A stretch of 64,000 nucleotides of DNA. It comes from Gammaproteobacteria bacterium HGW-Gammaproteobacteria-1 (GTDB lineage Bacteria > Pseudomonadota > Gammaproteobacteria > Thiohalomonadales > Thiohalomonadaceae). The notes under the pieces are model-generated. The model searched no databases, was not told the DNA's origin, and saw only the letters and a list, made by a program, of their open reading frames with translations. Positions within the stretch are counted from its first letter, which is position 1. Every line of letters starts with the position of its first letter. The position numbers and the translations under genes were made by a program. Shown one piece after another: positions 39,795 through 49,359 of the stretch. The stretch covers positions 68,718 to 132,717 of the forward strand of contig PGZL01000001.1 of NCBI GenBank assembly GCA_002840095.1, written 5' to 3'.

Positions 39795-40856
39795 TTAAAC
39801 TCGAATGTTGCCGAACGCATTCATCGCCGCCGCTCCAACGGCGGCAACAAACCACAGCAGGTATCCATAAATAAGCAGCTTTGCCGCATACTCAGCAATA
39901 CTGGAACTCAGCTCCAGTGCCTTGTTGAGCCTCTTATGTGATATGTCACCCATGCGTCGTAAGGCGCCAGCAAAACCTCGAGATTCCGCATAGTCCTGTA
40001 GGTCATCAACCAACGCACGAGGGAGCATGCCCGTATCCATTGCGACGCCTTCAGTCATGCCGTGCCGGATGTTTGCCATCATTTGGTGTACGTGGTCACG
40101 GACATAGGGTCCGGTTGTGCGGGCGGCCATACGCAGTGCGTCATTGAACGACTCACCCGCGCCGACCAGCGCGCTCAACGCATTGAGTAGGAAGGCGGAT
40201 ACGGCCAAGCGATACAAATAAAAGAGGGGCGTGTACCTCCACAAGTAGGTCAGCGCCACCGCTGTAACTAAACCCGTCAAGCCGCCCCACGCTACTAGCC
40301 AATCAGTCAACGCAAAAAACGCCTCCGTGACGGGCGGCCACAATTTTGGATCGAGCGAGCGCCTGATGAGCGGCGCAAGATAACCCGCAATGCCTATTAC
40401 CGCCCCTATGGCCAGGAGCACGTTCATGGCGGTCCGCCACCCTGTGGAGGTGAGTGCCTCTCTAGTCTGTTCCGTCTGCCTCAGCAACTTAATCAGCTGC
40501 TCAATTGCATCGGCAACCCGTTCGTTCTCCTCGCCAGCGGCAATCATTAGTCGTTCGTTAGCTGGCGCGAAATCGTGCAGCGCCTCTGACAGTGGCACAC
40601 CTGCGGCCATGCGTTGCAGTAGCTCAAAGTAGACCCATGCCTCGGCCTTTGGTCGTCGGCCCTGCACAAGTCTCTTGTGAATCGCCTTAATGCGGTCGCC
40701 TAGATTCTCACCGTCTTCCGCCGCCACATGCAGTTTCTCGTACAGCGCCAGCCGACGCCCGAACCCAAACGTCCAACCGATCATCAGTCGACGTTGGATA
40801 CGCTCAATTCTGCTGGACGGAACTGTTTGCGCCAGCCTATTCGTGGAACTACTCAT
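39795..40856 (-). CDS. pilR: PilR-type pilus assembly inner-membrane protein (GspF family), 353 aa
   Basis: ATG 40856 overlaps the pilQ stop (ATGA). Two GspF/PilC-like halves are visible: a cytosolic helical bundle followed by a membrane segment near residue 150 (WRTAMNVLLAIGAVIGIAGY), another near 190-205, and a final one near 330-350 (LLIYGYLLWFVAAVGAAAM). GspF-family hallmark glycines occur in ALVGAGESFNDALRMAA. It would form the membrane platform that works with PilQ to assemble the pilus. R64 has the same gene order (pilQ, R, S). Confidence 0.85.
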   Translation of the reverse strand: MSSSTNRLAQTVPSSRIERIQRRLMIGWTFGFGRRLALYEKLHVAAEDGENLGDRIKAIHKRLVQGRRPKAEAWVYFELLQRMAAGVPLSEALHDFAPANERLMIAAGEENERVADAIEQLIKLLRQTEQTREALTSTGWRTAMNVLLAIGAVIGIAGYLAPLIRRSLDPKLWPPVTEAFFALTDWLVAWGGLTGLVTAVALTYLWRYTPLFYLYRLAVSAFLLNALSALVGAGESFNDALRMAARTTGPYVRDHVHQMMANIRHGMTEGVAMDTGMLPRALVDDLQDYAESRGFAGALRRMGDISHKRLNKALELSSSIAEYAAKLLIYGYLLWFVAAVGAAAMNAFGNIRV

Positions 40857-42604
40857 GCGGTTCCGGTCCTCACACTGTGTCGCGCAATATATTCGCGCTT
40901 CAGTTCATCGAAGCCGGCGCGCGCATCCAATAAATGGAAGTTGCCTTCAATATCTTTTGGAGACACTTCCCCCTTAATCATTTTGGAGAGTGCATGCTCA
41001 AACGCGGTTTTGCCATGGAAATCGTCCCATAACGGTTTCCAGTTCGCTCGCCAAATTCTCTCTGCCTCCAGATCGTTATTTTGCTGCCACGCCTGCCTCA
41101 TCGCGTCCGTTGGAAGCACGGTTTCGGCGCACGAAGCGCGCCCACCAATGCCAGAGTTGTTGCAGTGCTCGCAACCAGCACCCTGCATGTAATAACGTCC
41201 ATGCGTGTATGCTTCTGCGCCGACGGCCTTCCTCAGGCGGCGCAGAAAACCCTTGTCGATGCCGAATTTCTCGGGGGTTTTTATTGCTCGCGTCAGTGGG
41301 ACACGACAGTGCGCGCACAACCTGGGAAGTAACTTCTGATAGACCAGGCCCGAGATAAAGCTCTTGCGACCCAGCGTAATATTGTCTATGCCCAGCTGGC
41401 GCAGGCGTTGGACAGACTCAAGGGCCGACGCGGTGTGCAGCGTCGAAAGAATCTGGTGGCCGGTTTGAACTGCATCGGCCGCAATGGAGGCCGTCTCGGC
41501 GTCACGTATCTCACCGAGCATGATGACGTTATTATCCATTCGCAGACAAGCTTTGAGTGCCACGTTGAATAGAGATTCTCCGTTTGGTCCTCTAGGAACT
41601 GGAATCTGCGAAGCGCCAGGAATGATGTACTCCACCGGATCTTCAATCGTGCGGACAACGATTCCCGATCGTGTGGTGAGTATGCGCCGCGTTTCATGGC
41701 GCAGCGTGGTCGATTTACCGGAGTTAACCACGCCGGTGAGGAGGACCATTCCGGTTGTCTGGGTGAACATCCGTGTCATCTCGCGATCATGCGATGGTGC
41801 GTAGCCTAGTGCCGCACGCGATAGCAATTTGTCCTGCGTTTTGTCGCTATGCTCTACAATCATACGCATCACAACGTCAAGACCCGCAGGCGCCACGGGC
41901 GCTTGCTGGTAGCGGAATGATAGTCGCGCGCCAGCCAGCTCTATTTCAATCCGCGCCTCGGCGCAATTCCCGGGGTCGAATTGCGCACTGGAGCGTGAAG
42001 AGGGATCTGCCATTGAATACAGCGTACGTATCAACGCCATGGCAAAGTCCGGCGAGCGAAGATCCTGCAGCTTTCTGGCAATGCCGTTGACGCGAACGTT
42101 GATGAACGCCTTCTCACGCCACGCATGGATATGGATGTCCGACGCGCCCAGGTTAAATGCCTGCTGGGCGACTTGCTTGAACAACGTGGACGTATCCGAC
42201 TCCAGAGCGCGATGCGTATCTGTAGACTGAGCCTTATCCGCTGATTCGTGGAGCGCGGTGATTATTTCCGAGGTCGCAAAGATAAACTTTGGCTCGATGT
42301 ATTTCACGCCTTCCAGAATGCGGGCGCGGTCAAACAGCGACTTAAACTGGGCGGTCTGCATGAAACCAGGCGACAAAATCCAAAACGCATCAACTGTGTA
42401 CACGCTGTTCCGAAGAGTCTCTAGCGTGATGTCGTTCTGACCAACGTCCTTTCCGCGCCCAACAAGAATCGCGTTACCGCGCACCCCATGTGGCACAGGC
42501 AATACATCGTTCCGTGATATGACGGTGTCGAATAATGGCAAATCTTCCCGTTGGGTAACCACCTGAACGGGTGATGACGCGCGGCGTGTGGCGGTCACAG
42601 GCAT
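40853..42604 (-). CDS. pilQ: PilQ-type pilus extension ATPase (GspE family), 583 aa
   Basis: ATG 42604. The secretion-ATPase motifs are complete: Walker A LLTGVVNSGKSTTL, Asp box VRTIEDPVEY, Walker B VIMLGEIRDAETA, and His box GHQILSTLHTASA. A four-cysteine zinc site lies toward the C-terminus (LCAHCRVPL and CEHCNNSG), as in GspE and PilB. In IncI plasmids PilQ powers thin-pilus extension; it is not the outer-membrane secretin that carries the same name in Pseudomonas. Its stop overlaps the pilR start. Confidence 0.9.
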   Translation of the reverse strand: MPVTATRRASSPVQVVTQREDLPLFDTVISRNDVLPVPHGVRGNAILVGRGKDVGQNDITLETLRNSVYTVDAFWILSPGFMQTAQFKSLFDRARILEGVKYIEPKFIFATSEIITALHESADKAQSTDTHRALESDTSTLFKQVAQQAFNLGASDIHIHAWREKAFINVRVNGIARKLQDLRSPDFAMALIRTLYSMADPSSRSSAQFDPGNCAEARIEIELAGARLSFRYQQAPVAPAGLDVVMRMIVEHSDKTQDKLLSRAALGYAPSHDREMTRMFTQTTGMVLLTGVVNSGKSTTLRHETRRILTTRSGIVVRTIEDPVEYIIPGASQIPVPRGPNGESLFNVALKACLRMDNNVIMLGEIRDAETASIAADAVQTGHQILSTLHTASALESVQRLRQLGIDNITLGRKSFISGLVYQKLLPRLCAHCRVPLTRAIKTPEKFGIDKGFLRRLRKAVGAEAYTHGRYYMQGAGCEHCNNSGIGGRASCAETVLPTDAMRQAWQQNNDLEAERIWRANWKPLWDDFHGKTAFEHALSKMIKGEVSPKDIEGNFHLLDARAGFDELKREYIARHSVRTGTA

Positions 42605-42627
42605 ATCCCCTCCGTCTTAAGCGACTG

Positions 42628-43281
42628 TTACTGCAGTCCCATGCCAGGCGGAGGGAACAACGCCGGCATTACACTGTTCGTGCGCTGCTGTTCGGCTGGC
42701 AGGGGCACAGAGGACTCCTTTCCGTCGGCTCCGCGCACACGGACATCCGTGGGGTTGATGCTGATTACTACGTGTTCCCCAGGAAGCGTATCACCCACCC
42801 GCACAGGAATAATGCCGCGGCCGGATCGGATTTCCGCGGTGAATTCACCTCCATCGGAAAAAATGCCGTAGACCGAAAGCCTCCTCAAGAGATCGTACGC
42901 TGTCTCCTTCGGTACGTATGTCCCCGGGACGTCGTCCTTGGCTGGCGCCGGGGCCGGAGGCCCGCCCCTGACGGTCTGCTGGAGTTGCTCGAGCTTTTGC
43001 TGACTCTCCAGAGCTTCGATCTGCGCCTTGTTGAGCTCGGTCTGGTTCTTAAGCTGGATCCGATAGCGCAGGTATTCAGACTGCGACATTGAGCCAAGCG
43101 CGTTCCGCTCCATCGCGTTGTGAGCGGATTTGCCGCTCGACGCCGCGGGAGGCACGCTGGCTGGCGGTTCCGACGGCGCCGATATTGGCGTTGCGCTCAG
43201 GCTCGCCATATCCTCGCTTGCCATAGTTACCCCAGCAATCGCAAGGACCAAGACTGCAGCAACACTATTCCTTCGCCACAT
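42628..43281 (-). CDS. pilP: PilP-like pilus assembly protein, 217 aa
   Basis: I chose ATG 43281, which has GGAGG six bases upstream. The longer frame starting at 43329 lacks this. The gene overlaps the end of pilO by 17 bases. A signal anchor (SVAAVLVLAIAGVTMA) is followed by a Pro/Ala/Ser-rich linker, a coiled region (QTELNKAQIEALESQQKLEQ) and a C-terminal beta domain (IIPVRVGDTLPGEHVVISIN). This arrangement fits the periplasmic PilP/GspC-like proteins that bridge the inner-membrane complex and the secretin. The gene order N-O-P-Q matches IncI. Confidence 0.75.
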   Translation of the reverse strand: MWRRNSVAAVLVLAIAGVTMASEDMASLSATPISAPSEPPASVPPAASSGKSAHNAMERNALGSMSQSEYLRYRIQLKNQTELNKAQIEALESQQKLEQLQQTVRGGPPAPAPAKDDVPGTYVPKETAYDLLRRLSVYGIFSDGGEFTAEIRSGRGIIPVRVGDTLPGEHVVISINPTDVRVRGADGKESSVPLPAEQQRTNSVMPALFPPPGMGLQ

Positions 43282-44617
43282 ACGCCACCTCCGCTTTCCA
43301 ATAACTCGCGCCACCTTTGATGGGCGCATAGGTAAGTCCGCTGATGTTCAGCCCAACGCCAGCCGCGTCCTGAACCAGATGCAGTAGTGCGCCAGGTTCC
43401 GTGTTCTCAATGGCGACGGACCAATAGCTAAAGCCCTGCAGCTCGGGGACGCTGCCGCCGCTGATGTTCTCCGGGTCCTTAAACGTGCATTTTGCGTTCT
43501 CGCTCAGCGCGGCCCACTGACGACAGTAATCGGCCAGCACGGCCTGCGCGATCTTGTAGTTCGGGATACTGGTGATGCGATCCAGCGAAAACACCATATC
43601 AGCGCCAAGGGACGGCCAGAGACTCGCCCCCATCTGAAACAGCGAGACACGACGCGTGGCCGCGTCAACCTCGAGCTTGCCGATACCGGTATCGAGAACC
43701 TCGCGCATCAGCTTAGTGCTGGCCAGCGGCGATTCGCTCCATGTGAAGCGGCAACCCTTCGCGGGAGTGCAGCGACCCTCGTCAAACGCCCATCCGGGCA
43801 ACCTGGCGCTCATGTCGTTAATAGAATCGAACGCGTGCAATACCCATGAGGGGTGCGCAAACAACCCGTCTGTATTGTACTTGGAGTTGATCGTCTCGAT
43901 GAATTCGCGAGTCTGCAGCTCTCGAAGTTCGGCTGGCGAGAACTCGCGAACCGGCGGCGGTTCTGGCTTGTTCTGCGTAAGGCTTGGGCCAAGCAACAAG
44001 CCAGCTTCAATCACGGCGAACAAGCCGAGCCCCATGGCCACCGCGCGATAGTTTGCGCCATGAATGCGAATGGCCTGCGGGGGCTTCGTGACCGCTACCG
44101 CGGCATCAAGATCAAACGACTTCACTTCGGCGATTTTCGTGTTTGGGTCAAGATCCAAATCACCGGCATTGGTATAAAGTGGCAGCGCAAATTCCATCAG
44201 CGCGAGATGGTCGTCAAGCTCGGCATTGGTGGCGTCGGCGTCAAAGAACACATCAGATCCCGGCTCAATTAGGCCGTCCTGAATAGCGCAATACCAATAC
44301 TGCCCCTTATCGCCTAGATCAAGAAGGTATATTCCGTCCTCGTTTCGAGCGGCGAGCGTGGCCGCAAGGATGGGCGTCCCGGGGGGCTTGGCGAACGGCG
44401 AGGCAGCTTCATTGATTACCCCAATCCGCGCCGCCGTACCAACTCCATCGGTACCCGTCTGGATATATCCAAAGGCAACCGAGCGAAGCGACCCAGTCAA
44501 CTCCGTGAGCAGTTGACGGATCTCTTGGCGGCGCTCCTTCTTGTCTTGGGCGCCCAAGTCGCGCCACACCAGTTCGGTGAGGAATCGCTTTCCGCCTATA
44601 TGGACTGGATAGGCCAT
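43265..44617 (-). CDS. pilO: PilO-like pilus assembly protein (PilO2 type), 450 aa
   Basis: ATG 44617 lies one base after the pilN stop. The N-terminal half is cytosolic. A single membrane anchor (YRAVAMGLGLFAVIEAGLLL) near residue 200 is followed by a periplasmic C-terminal domain with cysteines (GRCTPAKGCRF, DYCRQW, AKCTF). This layout, with a soluble N-domain, a single anchor and a periplasmic domain, is that of IncI PilO. It would form part of the inner-membrane alignment complex for pilus assembly. Confidence 0.75.
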   Translation of the reverse strand: MAYPVHIGGKRFLTELVWRDLGAQDKKERRQEIRQLLTELTGSLRSVAFGYIQTGTDGVGTAARIGVINEAASPFAKPPGTPILAATLAARNEDGIYLLDLGDKGQYWYCAIQDGLIEPGSDVFFDADATNAELDDHLALMEFALPLYTNAGDLDLDPNTKIAEVKSFDLDAAVAVTKPPQAIRIHGANYRAVAMGLGLFAVIEAGLLLGPSLTQNKPEPPPVREFSPAELRELQTREFIETINSKYNTDGLFAHPSWVLHAFDSINDMSARLPGWAFDEGRCTPAKGCRFTWSESPLASTKLMREVLDTGIGKLEVDAATRRVSLFQMGASLWPSLGADMVFSLDRITSIPNYKIAQAVLADYCRQWAALSENAKCTFKDPENISGGSVPELQGFSYWSVAIENTEPGALLHLVQDAAGVGLNISGLTYAPIKGGASYWKAEVAYVAKE

Positions 44618-44618
44618 A

Positions 44619-46238
44619 TTAGAGCGCCGCCGCGTTACCAACAAAGGTGGCGCCCGGACGATAGACGCGCGGCGTGATGAATATCACCAGCTTGTTACGC
44701 AGACTGGACACCTCCCGGCCGCCGCCAAGGTACCACGTGTCGGGCGTAATGATTCCACTCTTCGACGCACTTTCTGACACAAGGGATAGGCCAGCAATCA
44801 TCAGTGTCTGCCCGGAGCGCATCAGGACCTCCGGCGCTAATTGCCGACGCTCGATGTGCGGTTGCTCAATGGTGACCGTGCCGAATGTCTTTGACTCGAT
44901 CGAAAGCAGGCGGGAAATAATCATCGAAATACGAAGCGAGAGGTCGCTACCATTCTCAAGCACGCGGGGCAGGAAACTCATGAAGAAGCCTACGTCCACA
45001 GTTGCCTGCGTCACGCTAATGGACGAGCCGACGTTCGCCGTTTGGGTCGATTCCGCATTTTGGATGTAGAAAATTGTCTCCCCGAAATTCAGGGGCGCGG
45101 GCTTGTTGTTGGTGGAGATTAAAACGCCACTCGTTACCTCCGATACCTTGCCAACCTTGGCGAGACTGTCAATAAAGGCCCTGGTACCTTGGAATTTTCC
45201 GGTGTCGTTCGCGGAAGCGCCGAGAAGCAAGAACGACGTGTTCAGGATGGATGTCCGCGGGGTGCTAAGATTGGCGGCTATTTTGTTGTTATCAAACAAA
45301 ACATCCCAGGCAACGCTGCGGGAGTCCGAATCGTCGACGGCGACCGATACTACGTGGAAGTCGAGTATGACGCCCTGCTCGAGTTGGGCGTTGACATCCT
45401 TCATAAGCGCCTCGACCTGGGCCACGACGTGAGGCAAATCACGAATCAGAACGGTCCCTGCCGCTTCATTGACGGCGTACGATCCCTCATTGGAGATCAC
45501 CGCCCTGAGCGACGTCTCGAGATTCGCCCAGATGGAATAGTCACCCTTGGAGGTGTCTTTTGTGGTCGATGTGGAGCCACTTTGGTTGTTGTTATTGAGC
45601 GCAACAGTGGCCTCCGTATTGGTCTCACCAGGTTGTGCGCTCACCGTGAACGATTTTGTCAGGTAGCGATAGACTACGACGCGATTATCGCGGCGCTCGT
45701 AGCGCCATTGGGCGCCGATCTCGCCGGTCACCCTGTCCAGCAATCCAGTGCCGGTACCGCGGTACGATATCTGTATCTTCGGAATGACGCGGTTCCCCTC
45801 AATCGCTGTGGCAGAGCTAGGCGTCCCCAAGGCCGTCCCCGTTGAATCGAGACCAGTCGTTGCGGCGGTGGTCGTCCCACTCTGCAGGCTGGCTTTAACG
45901 AAAATGTCCTGCTCCACCACGACGTCCACGCCCGCAAGACGCGAGATACGGGCCAGTACGGCTGTAACGGGCTCCTTCTCATACATGTTGAACGAGCGCT
46001 CGGCGGTCAGCGTGGCCGGCAATGGCTGACGAAATGGCACACTGCGAGGGCTTACCCAGTTCTCGTTCTTTAGGTCGGTTTGCGGCTCCGGCTTGAGGTT
46101 GGAGGCGGCGTTTTCAGCAAGTGCGGCGGACGCGTCCTTTTCGCGCTTCTCAACCGTGCGACTCATATCGTCATAGTCCAACGTCGCGCAGCCGATGGTG
46201 GTTAACGCAATAGTGACGGCCAGAATTATTTTATGCAT
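44619..46238 (-). CDS. pilN: PilN-type lipoprotein secretin, 539 aa
   Basis: ATG 46238 with GGAG seven bases upstream. The signal peptide ends in a lipobox (TIALTTIGC), so the protein is lipidated. A secretin N-domain (LLDRVTGEIGAQWRYERRDN) is followed by a Ser/Thr/Asn-rich loop. The C-terminal secretin core (about 310-530) is recognisable by LINTSFLLLGASAN-like strands and by QTLMIAGLSLVSE and LVIFITPRVYRPG near the end. PilN forms the outer-membrane ring through which the thin pilus passes in IncI plasmids. Confidence 0.85.
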   Translation of the reverse strand: MHKIILAVTIALTTIGCATLDYDDMSRTVEKREKDASAALAENAASNLKPEPQTDLKNENWVSPRSVPFRQPLPATLTAERSFNMYEKEPVTAVLARISRLAGVDVVVEQDIFVKASLQSGTTTAATTGLDSTGTALGTPSSATAIEGNRVIPKIQISYRGTGTGLLDRVTGEIGAQWRYERRDNRVVVYRYLTKSFTVSAQPGETNTEATVALNNNNQSGSTSTTKDTSKGDYSIWANLETSLRAVISNEGSYAVNEAAGTVLIRDLPHVVAQVEALMKDVNAQLEQGVILDFHVVSVAVDDSDSRSVAWDVLFDNNKIAANLSTPRTSILNTSFLLLGASANDTGKFQGTRAFIDSLAKVGKVSEVTSGVLISTNNKPAPLNFGETIFYIQNAESTQTANVGSSISVTQATVDVGFFMSFLPRVLENGSDLSLRISMIISRLLSIESKTFGTVTIEQPHIERRQLAPEVLMRSGQTLMIAGLSLVSESASKSGIITPDTWYLGGGREVSSLRNKLVIFITPRVYRPGATFVGNAAAL

Positions 46239-46253
46239 TATCTCGCTCCTTCC

Positions 46254-47213
46254 TTATCGGGCTATCTCGAACGCGAGCACGTCATTGCGCGAGCCGGGGA
46301 TATAGACAGCGCCGGCGAGAGCGCCGCGGCGCTGGTAGGTACCTAACACTTCGTCCAACACTTCCGGCAAGTACCCAGCGAACAAAGCGTCGACCTCAAC
46401 GGGGTAGTCGTCCGGATACTCGTACCTGAAAACGAAGCCGGCATCTGTTGCCCAACGCGCCAGTTCATGCGATAGCATGTGGCCGGCACGAAGGACGAAC
46501 TGGCGCGGCGTCTTGTCGCGCACCGGCCCATCAAGGCTCATCCGGTAGCCCGGACGCATGGTGGAAAAGTGGATGTTGCCGCGCTTCTCATTTGCGAGGA
46601 ATTCGGCGTGAGCCTGGTTCGCGAGCAGCACCAGAATTTCCCGGGGAGGCATATTCTCCGAGCGCCAACTGACACGCCGATCCTTCAACGCCTCATCCGA
46701 GAAGCTCGCCATGTAATCTCCGGGGATGACGAGATTGACGGCATCCTCAAGACGCATGTCGTGCCCAAATGAGCGTATCGGGTCATCCAAGTTGCGCGCC
46801 ATATCGATCTCGGCACCATCGCCACCCTCTTTCTCAGCCGCTTTGTTGCTTTCCGGCACGATGATTGAGAATTCAGCCTGTGCCACGGTGGGCTGGCCGA
46901 TCAATAAGACGGCGGCCAGCGCCACCGACAGCAATCCAGTCACATTACGCATTGCCAACCCTCCTACACGGCGGCCGTTCATTTTGGTACGAAAATAGGC
47001 GACCTCCCAGCCGGCCTTGATGCCCAGGACTCGCTTGGCGAGGAAATAGACAGTTACGTATTTGGCTATCGGCCTCATGAAGTCAAAGGGGATAGAGAAC
47101 AACCAAGCGATCGCAACGCGGGCGTCGACCGCCATGGAGCCCACGCCCATCTGCGGCCACCGGGGCGTGTTGCGCCAAACGTTGGGGACCGACCTCTCCA
47201 AATCCTCACTCAT
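46254..47213 (-). CDS. Fusion: IcmT/TraK-like domain joined in frame to a PilL/TcpQ-like protein, 319 aa
   Basis: Residues 1-85 look like IcmT/TraK: VWRNTPRWPQMG, then SMAVDARVAIAWLFSIPFDF and a second hydrophobic segment. IcmT is a small inner-membrane protein encoded next to dotB (traJ-traK in R64), exactly as here. From Met88 a complete signal peptide starts (NVTGLLSVALAAVLLIGQPT-VAQA) and the rest resembles PilL/TcpQ. It has an N-terminal FGHDMRLEDAVNLVIPGDY repeat and a C-terminal QFVLRAGHMLSHELARWATD with FRYEYPDDYPVEVDALFAG. There is no stop between the parts. A strong internal ribosome binding site (AGGAGG) precedes Met88 at 46952, so both a fusion and a separate PilL-like protein may be made. 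Confidence 0.7.
   Translation of the reverse strand: MSEDLERSVPNVWRNTPRWPQMGVGSMAVDARVAIAWLFSIPFDFMRPIAKYVTVYFLAKRVLGIKAGWEVAYFRTKMNGRRVGGLAMRNVTGLLSVALAAVLLIGQPTVAQAEFSIIVPESNKAAEKEGGDGAEIDMARNLDDPIRSFGHDMRLEDAVNLVIPGDYMASFSDEALKDRRVSWRSENMPPREILVLLANQAHAEFLANEKRGNIHFSTMRPGYRMSLDGPVRDKTPRQFVLRAGHMLSHELARWATDAGFVFRYEYPDDYPVEVDALFAGYLPEVLDEVLGTYQRRGALAGAVYIPGSRNDVLAFEIAR
46950..46967 (-). promoter_or_regulatory. Internal ribosome binding site and start for the PilL-like part
   Basis: On the minus strand GTAGGAGGGTTGGCA precedes ATG 46952, with AGGAGG seven bases before the start. It lies inside the codons for Val-Gly-Gly-Leu-Ala of the upstream IcmT-like frame. The new start is followed at once by a signal peptide, so independent translation of the PilL-like protein is likely. 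Confidence 0.65.
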
Positions 47214-47218
47214 GGTGA

Positions 47219-48361
47219 TTACACTCCAGCCTCTATATTGTCCAAGGTGTCGCGGGTGATATACCCACCATCAAATTTCGCCCGAGCGTCCGCGAGCATG
47301 GTATTGCCCGAGGCACGAACGCGTTTATCCAATTCGCTCAGCATCACTTCGGGGTCATAAGCCAAAAGCTCGCTGCGCGTTTCCTGATCGAAGAAGAAGT
47401 GTTCCCGGATAGGAACACGCCCCCCACCAATCTTTGGCGCCAGGAATTGAACGATTACTAAACGCAGGTTCGCGACAATTTCGCGTAGCCGGGCCACGCG
47501 CATGTCGCCGGAGAAGTTGTTGGCCAAGCGGCGCACGGTCTCCACGACAGAGTTGGCATGCGCCGTGGAAAGCAAGAGGTGGCCCGTCATTGATGCGCGG
47601 ATGCCAGCCTCAATTGTCTCGGGGTCGCGCATTTCGCCAATCAGAATAATGTCCGGCCCGCATCGCAGGGCGTTCCGCACGCCGCGACTGAAACCGCCCT
47701 TTATATTTCGTGGAATGGCGTGCTGCCAGATGATGTTGTTGCGCTTGTTGACCTTGTCATAGGTGTTTTCAATAGGGGACTCGTAGGTCTGGATGACCTT
47801 GTCGTCCTCAAGCACCGAGACATATTCTGCTATGGCCGCCGAGAGCAGAGTGGATTTGCCGGAGCCCGTTTCACCAACCACCAGCACCATCCCCTGTTTC
47901 GGGAACATGCCCTTCACGATGTCCGTGCCAATCCCGAGCTCCTCGAGCTTCGCAGGAGTAGTGTTAATCGAGCGAATAACGATATGGATACCAGCCGACT
48001 TTCGGGCCGTGCGTGCTGTCTTGGCGTTCACGCGATAGCGGTAGCGCTTCCTATTGTCTTTGTCATTGACCTCGAAGGCGTCGTCGATGTCGATTCCTTG
48101 CATGAGCTCCGCTACGCCAGAATCACTAAAAATGCGCTTAGTGATGACTTGCATTTCGTCATTACCCAGCGCGCGGCCGACTACGGTGTACATGCGACCA
48201 CCAGCCTTGACCATGAGCGGGGAATCTTCGGCGAGATACATATCATCGAAGCCGCCCGACCGCTCGACGTGCAGCATGAGCTCACGAAACAGGGCTTCGG
48301 TAATTTTGAGCGTGCTCTGTGGCCACTGAGGGATGGCCTGACCTTGATTGAAGCTGCTCAT
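47219..48361 (-). CDS. dotB: DotB/TraJ secretion ATPase, 380 aa
   Basis: ATG 48361 overlaps the dotC stop. The PilT/VirB11-class motifs are intact: Walker A VLVVGETGSGKSTLLSAAI, Asp-box region YESPIENTYDKV, Walker B DIILIGEMRDPETIE, and His box GHLLLSTAHANSV. DotB and TraJ are the hexameric cytosolic ATPases of type IVB systems. The length matches Legionella DotB (377 aa). It is followed after five bases by the IcmT-like fusion gene, as traJ is followed by traK in R64. Confidence 0.92.
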   Translation of the reverse strand: MSSFNQGQAIPQWPQSTLKITEALFRELMLHVERSGGFDDMYLAEDSPLMVKAGGRMYTVVGRALGNDEMQVITKRIFSDSGVAELMQGIDIDDAFEVNDKDNRKRYRYRVNAKTARTARKSAGIHIVIRSINTTPAKLEELGIGTDIVKGMFPKQGMVLVVGETGSGKSTLLSAAIAEYVSVLEDDKVIQTYESPIENTYDKVNKRNNIIWQHAIPRNIKGGFSRGVRNALRCGPDIILIGEMRDPETIEAGIRASMTGHLLLSTAHANSVVETVRRLANNFSGDMRVARLREIVANLRLVIVQFLAPKIGGGRVPIREHFFFDQETRSELLAYDPEVMLSELDKRVRASGNTMLADARAKFDGGYITRDTLDNIEAGV

Positions 48362-49359
48362 TCGGTCGTTCCCCTCAGATTGAGGTACGCCTCTGGAAAG
48401 AGGTGTCTGGTATCAGGCAACTGGGGCATAGGCCGCCAGGTATTACGGTTGGCATTGAGGAGCGGGTCCGACGCGATAGAAATGGTGCTGTCCTCTATGG
48501 ACATCGCGCGACCACCACCACTGACAGGCATGTACACCTCTTTTACGGCCGGAGGCGAAACCATGCGCTGAATTCTGAGCATGTGGTATCGCGCCATACC
48601 AATCACATCGCGCGTCAGGCGGGCGACGTTGACCTGCATAATGGTATCCGCCTGGGTGACGCCGGCCGCCCACCCCTCCTCTACCCCCCTCAGCCAGAGG
48701 GCGTATTCCTCTTGGGAGTGCGGCAACATAGCCTTGGGTGGGCTCTTGGGAGTCGGGGCACGGCCTGCGAGGTAATCCCTCCAGGTCGGGGGGTTCACAA
48801 CAAAATAGGGGTCGCGTTCGATACGAAAGGTCTGACGGGCGATCCGCAATACCCGGCCAGTGTCATTCTTGCGCATGCCGCCATCGGTGCCGCTGATAAC
48901 TGGGACGACTATGTAATAGTCGCGATGCTTTATAAGGAGAGCTTCTATCGCTCTGTTGTAGGTGTCGTGCAAAAAGCCCTTGTTCCGCTCCAATTCCTGT
49001 TGCAGCTGCTCGGTGCGCCAGTAGAGCCCGAATTGGGCGCCGGCGCTCTTGGCGGCAGCATGGACGGCCTTGGCTCTCAGGGTCGAGGATGTCCCGATGG
49101 TGGGTAGATCAGTAATGCCATCGATCAGTTTGAGGCGGGACAGCGGCGAAGGGTCGTTTCGGGTGTCCAGATTTGACGGTACATACACTGCGCCGACGCG
49201 GTGAACCAGTTCGTACGGTTCTTCTGTAGGTGGTATCGGGTTGGTAGACCTGTTTGCCTCGGCGGCCTGCGCGCTTCGTGCCTCGTTGGCGCAAGCCGAA
49301 CCATTCAGCGCAAGACTGACAGCCAGCACAAGTGCAGCGGGACGAAACGCGGCGGTCAT
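48358..49359 (-). CDS. dotC: DotC/TraI outer-membrane lipoprotein, 333 aa
   Basis: ATG 49359 overlaps the dotD stop. The signal peptide ends in a lipobox-like GSAC (LAVSLALNGSAC). The body carries features typical of DotC: RLKLIDGITDLPTIGTS, then GLYWRTEQLQQELERNKGFL and DTYNRAIEALLIKH, and the C-terminal EGWAAGVTQADTIMQVNVAR. DotC and DotD insert and support the DotH ring in the outer membrane. Flanked by dotD and dotB, as in Legionella and in R64 traH-I-J. Confidence 0.9.
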   Translation of the reverse strand: MTAAFRPAALVLAVSLALNGSACANEARSAQAAEANRSTNPIPPTEEPYELVHRVGAVYVPSNLDTRNDPSPLSRLKLIDGITDLPTIGTSSTLRAKAVHAAAKSAGAQFGLYWRTEQLQQELERNKGFLHDTYNRAIEALLIKHRDYYIVVPVISGTDGGMRKNDTGRVLRIARQTFRIERDPYFVVNPPTWRDYLAGRAPTPKSPPKAMLPHSQEEYALWLRGVEEGWAAGVTQADTIMQVNVARLTRDVIGMARYHMLRIQRMVSPPAVKEVYMPVSGGGRAMSIEDSTISIASDPLLNANRNTWRPMPQLPDTRHLFPEAYLNLRGTTE

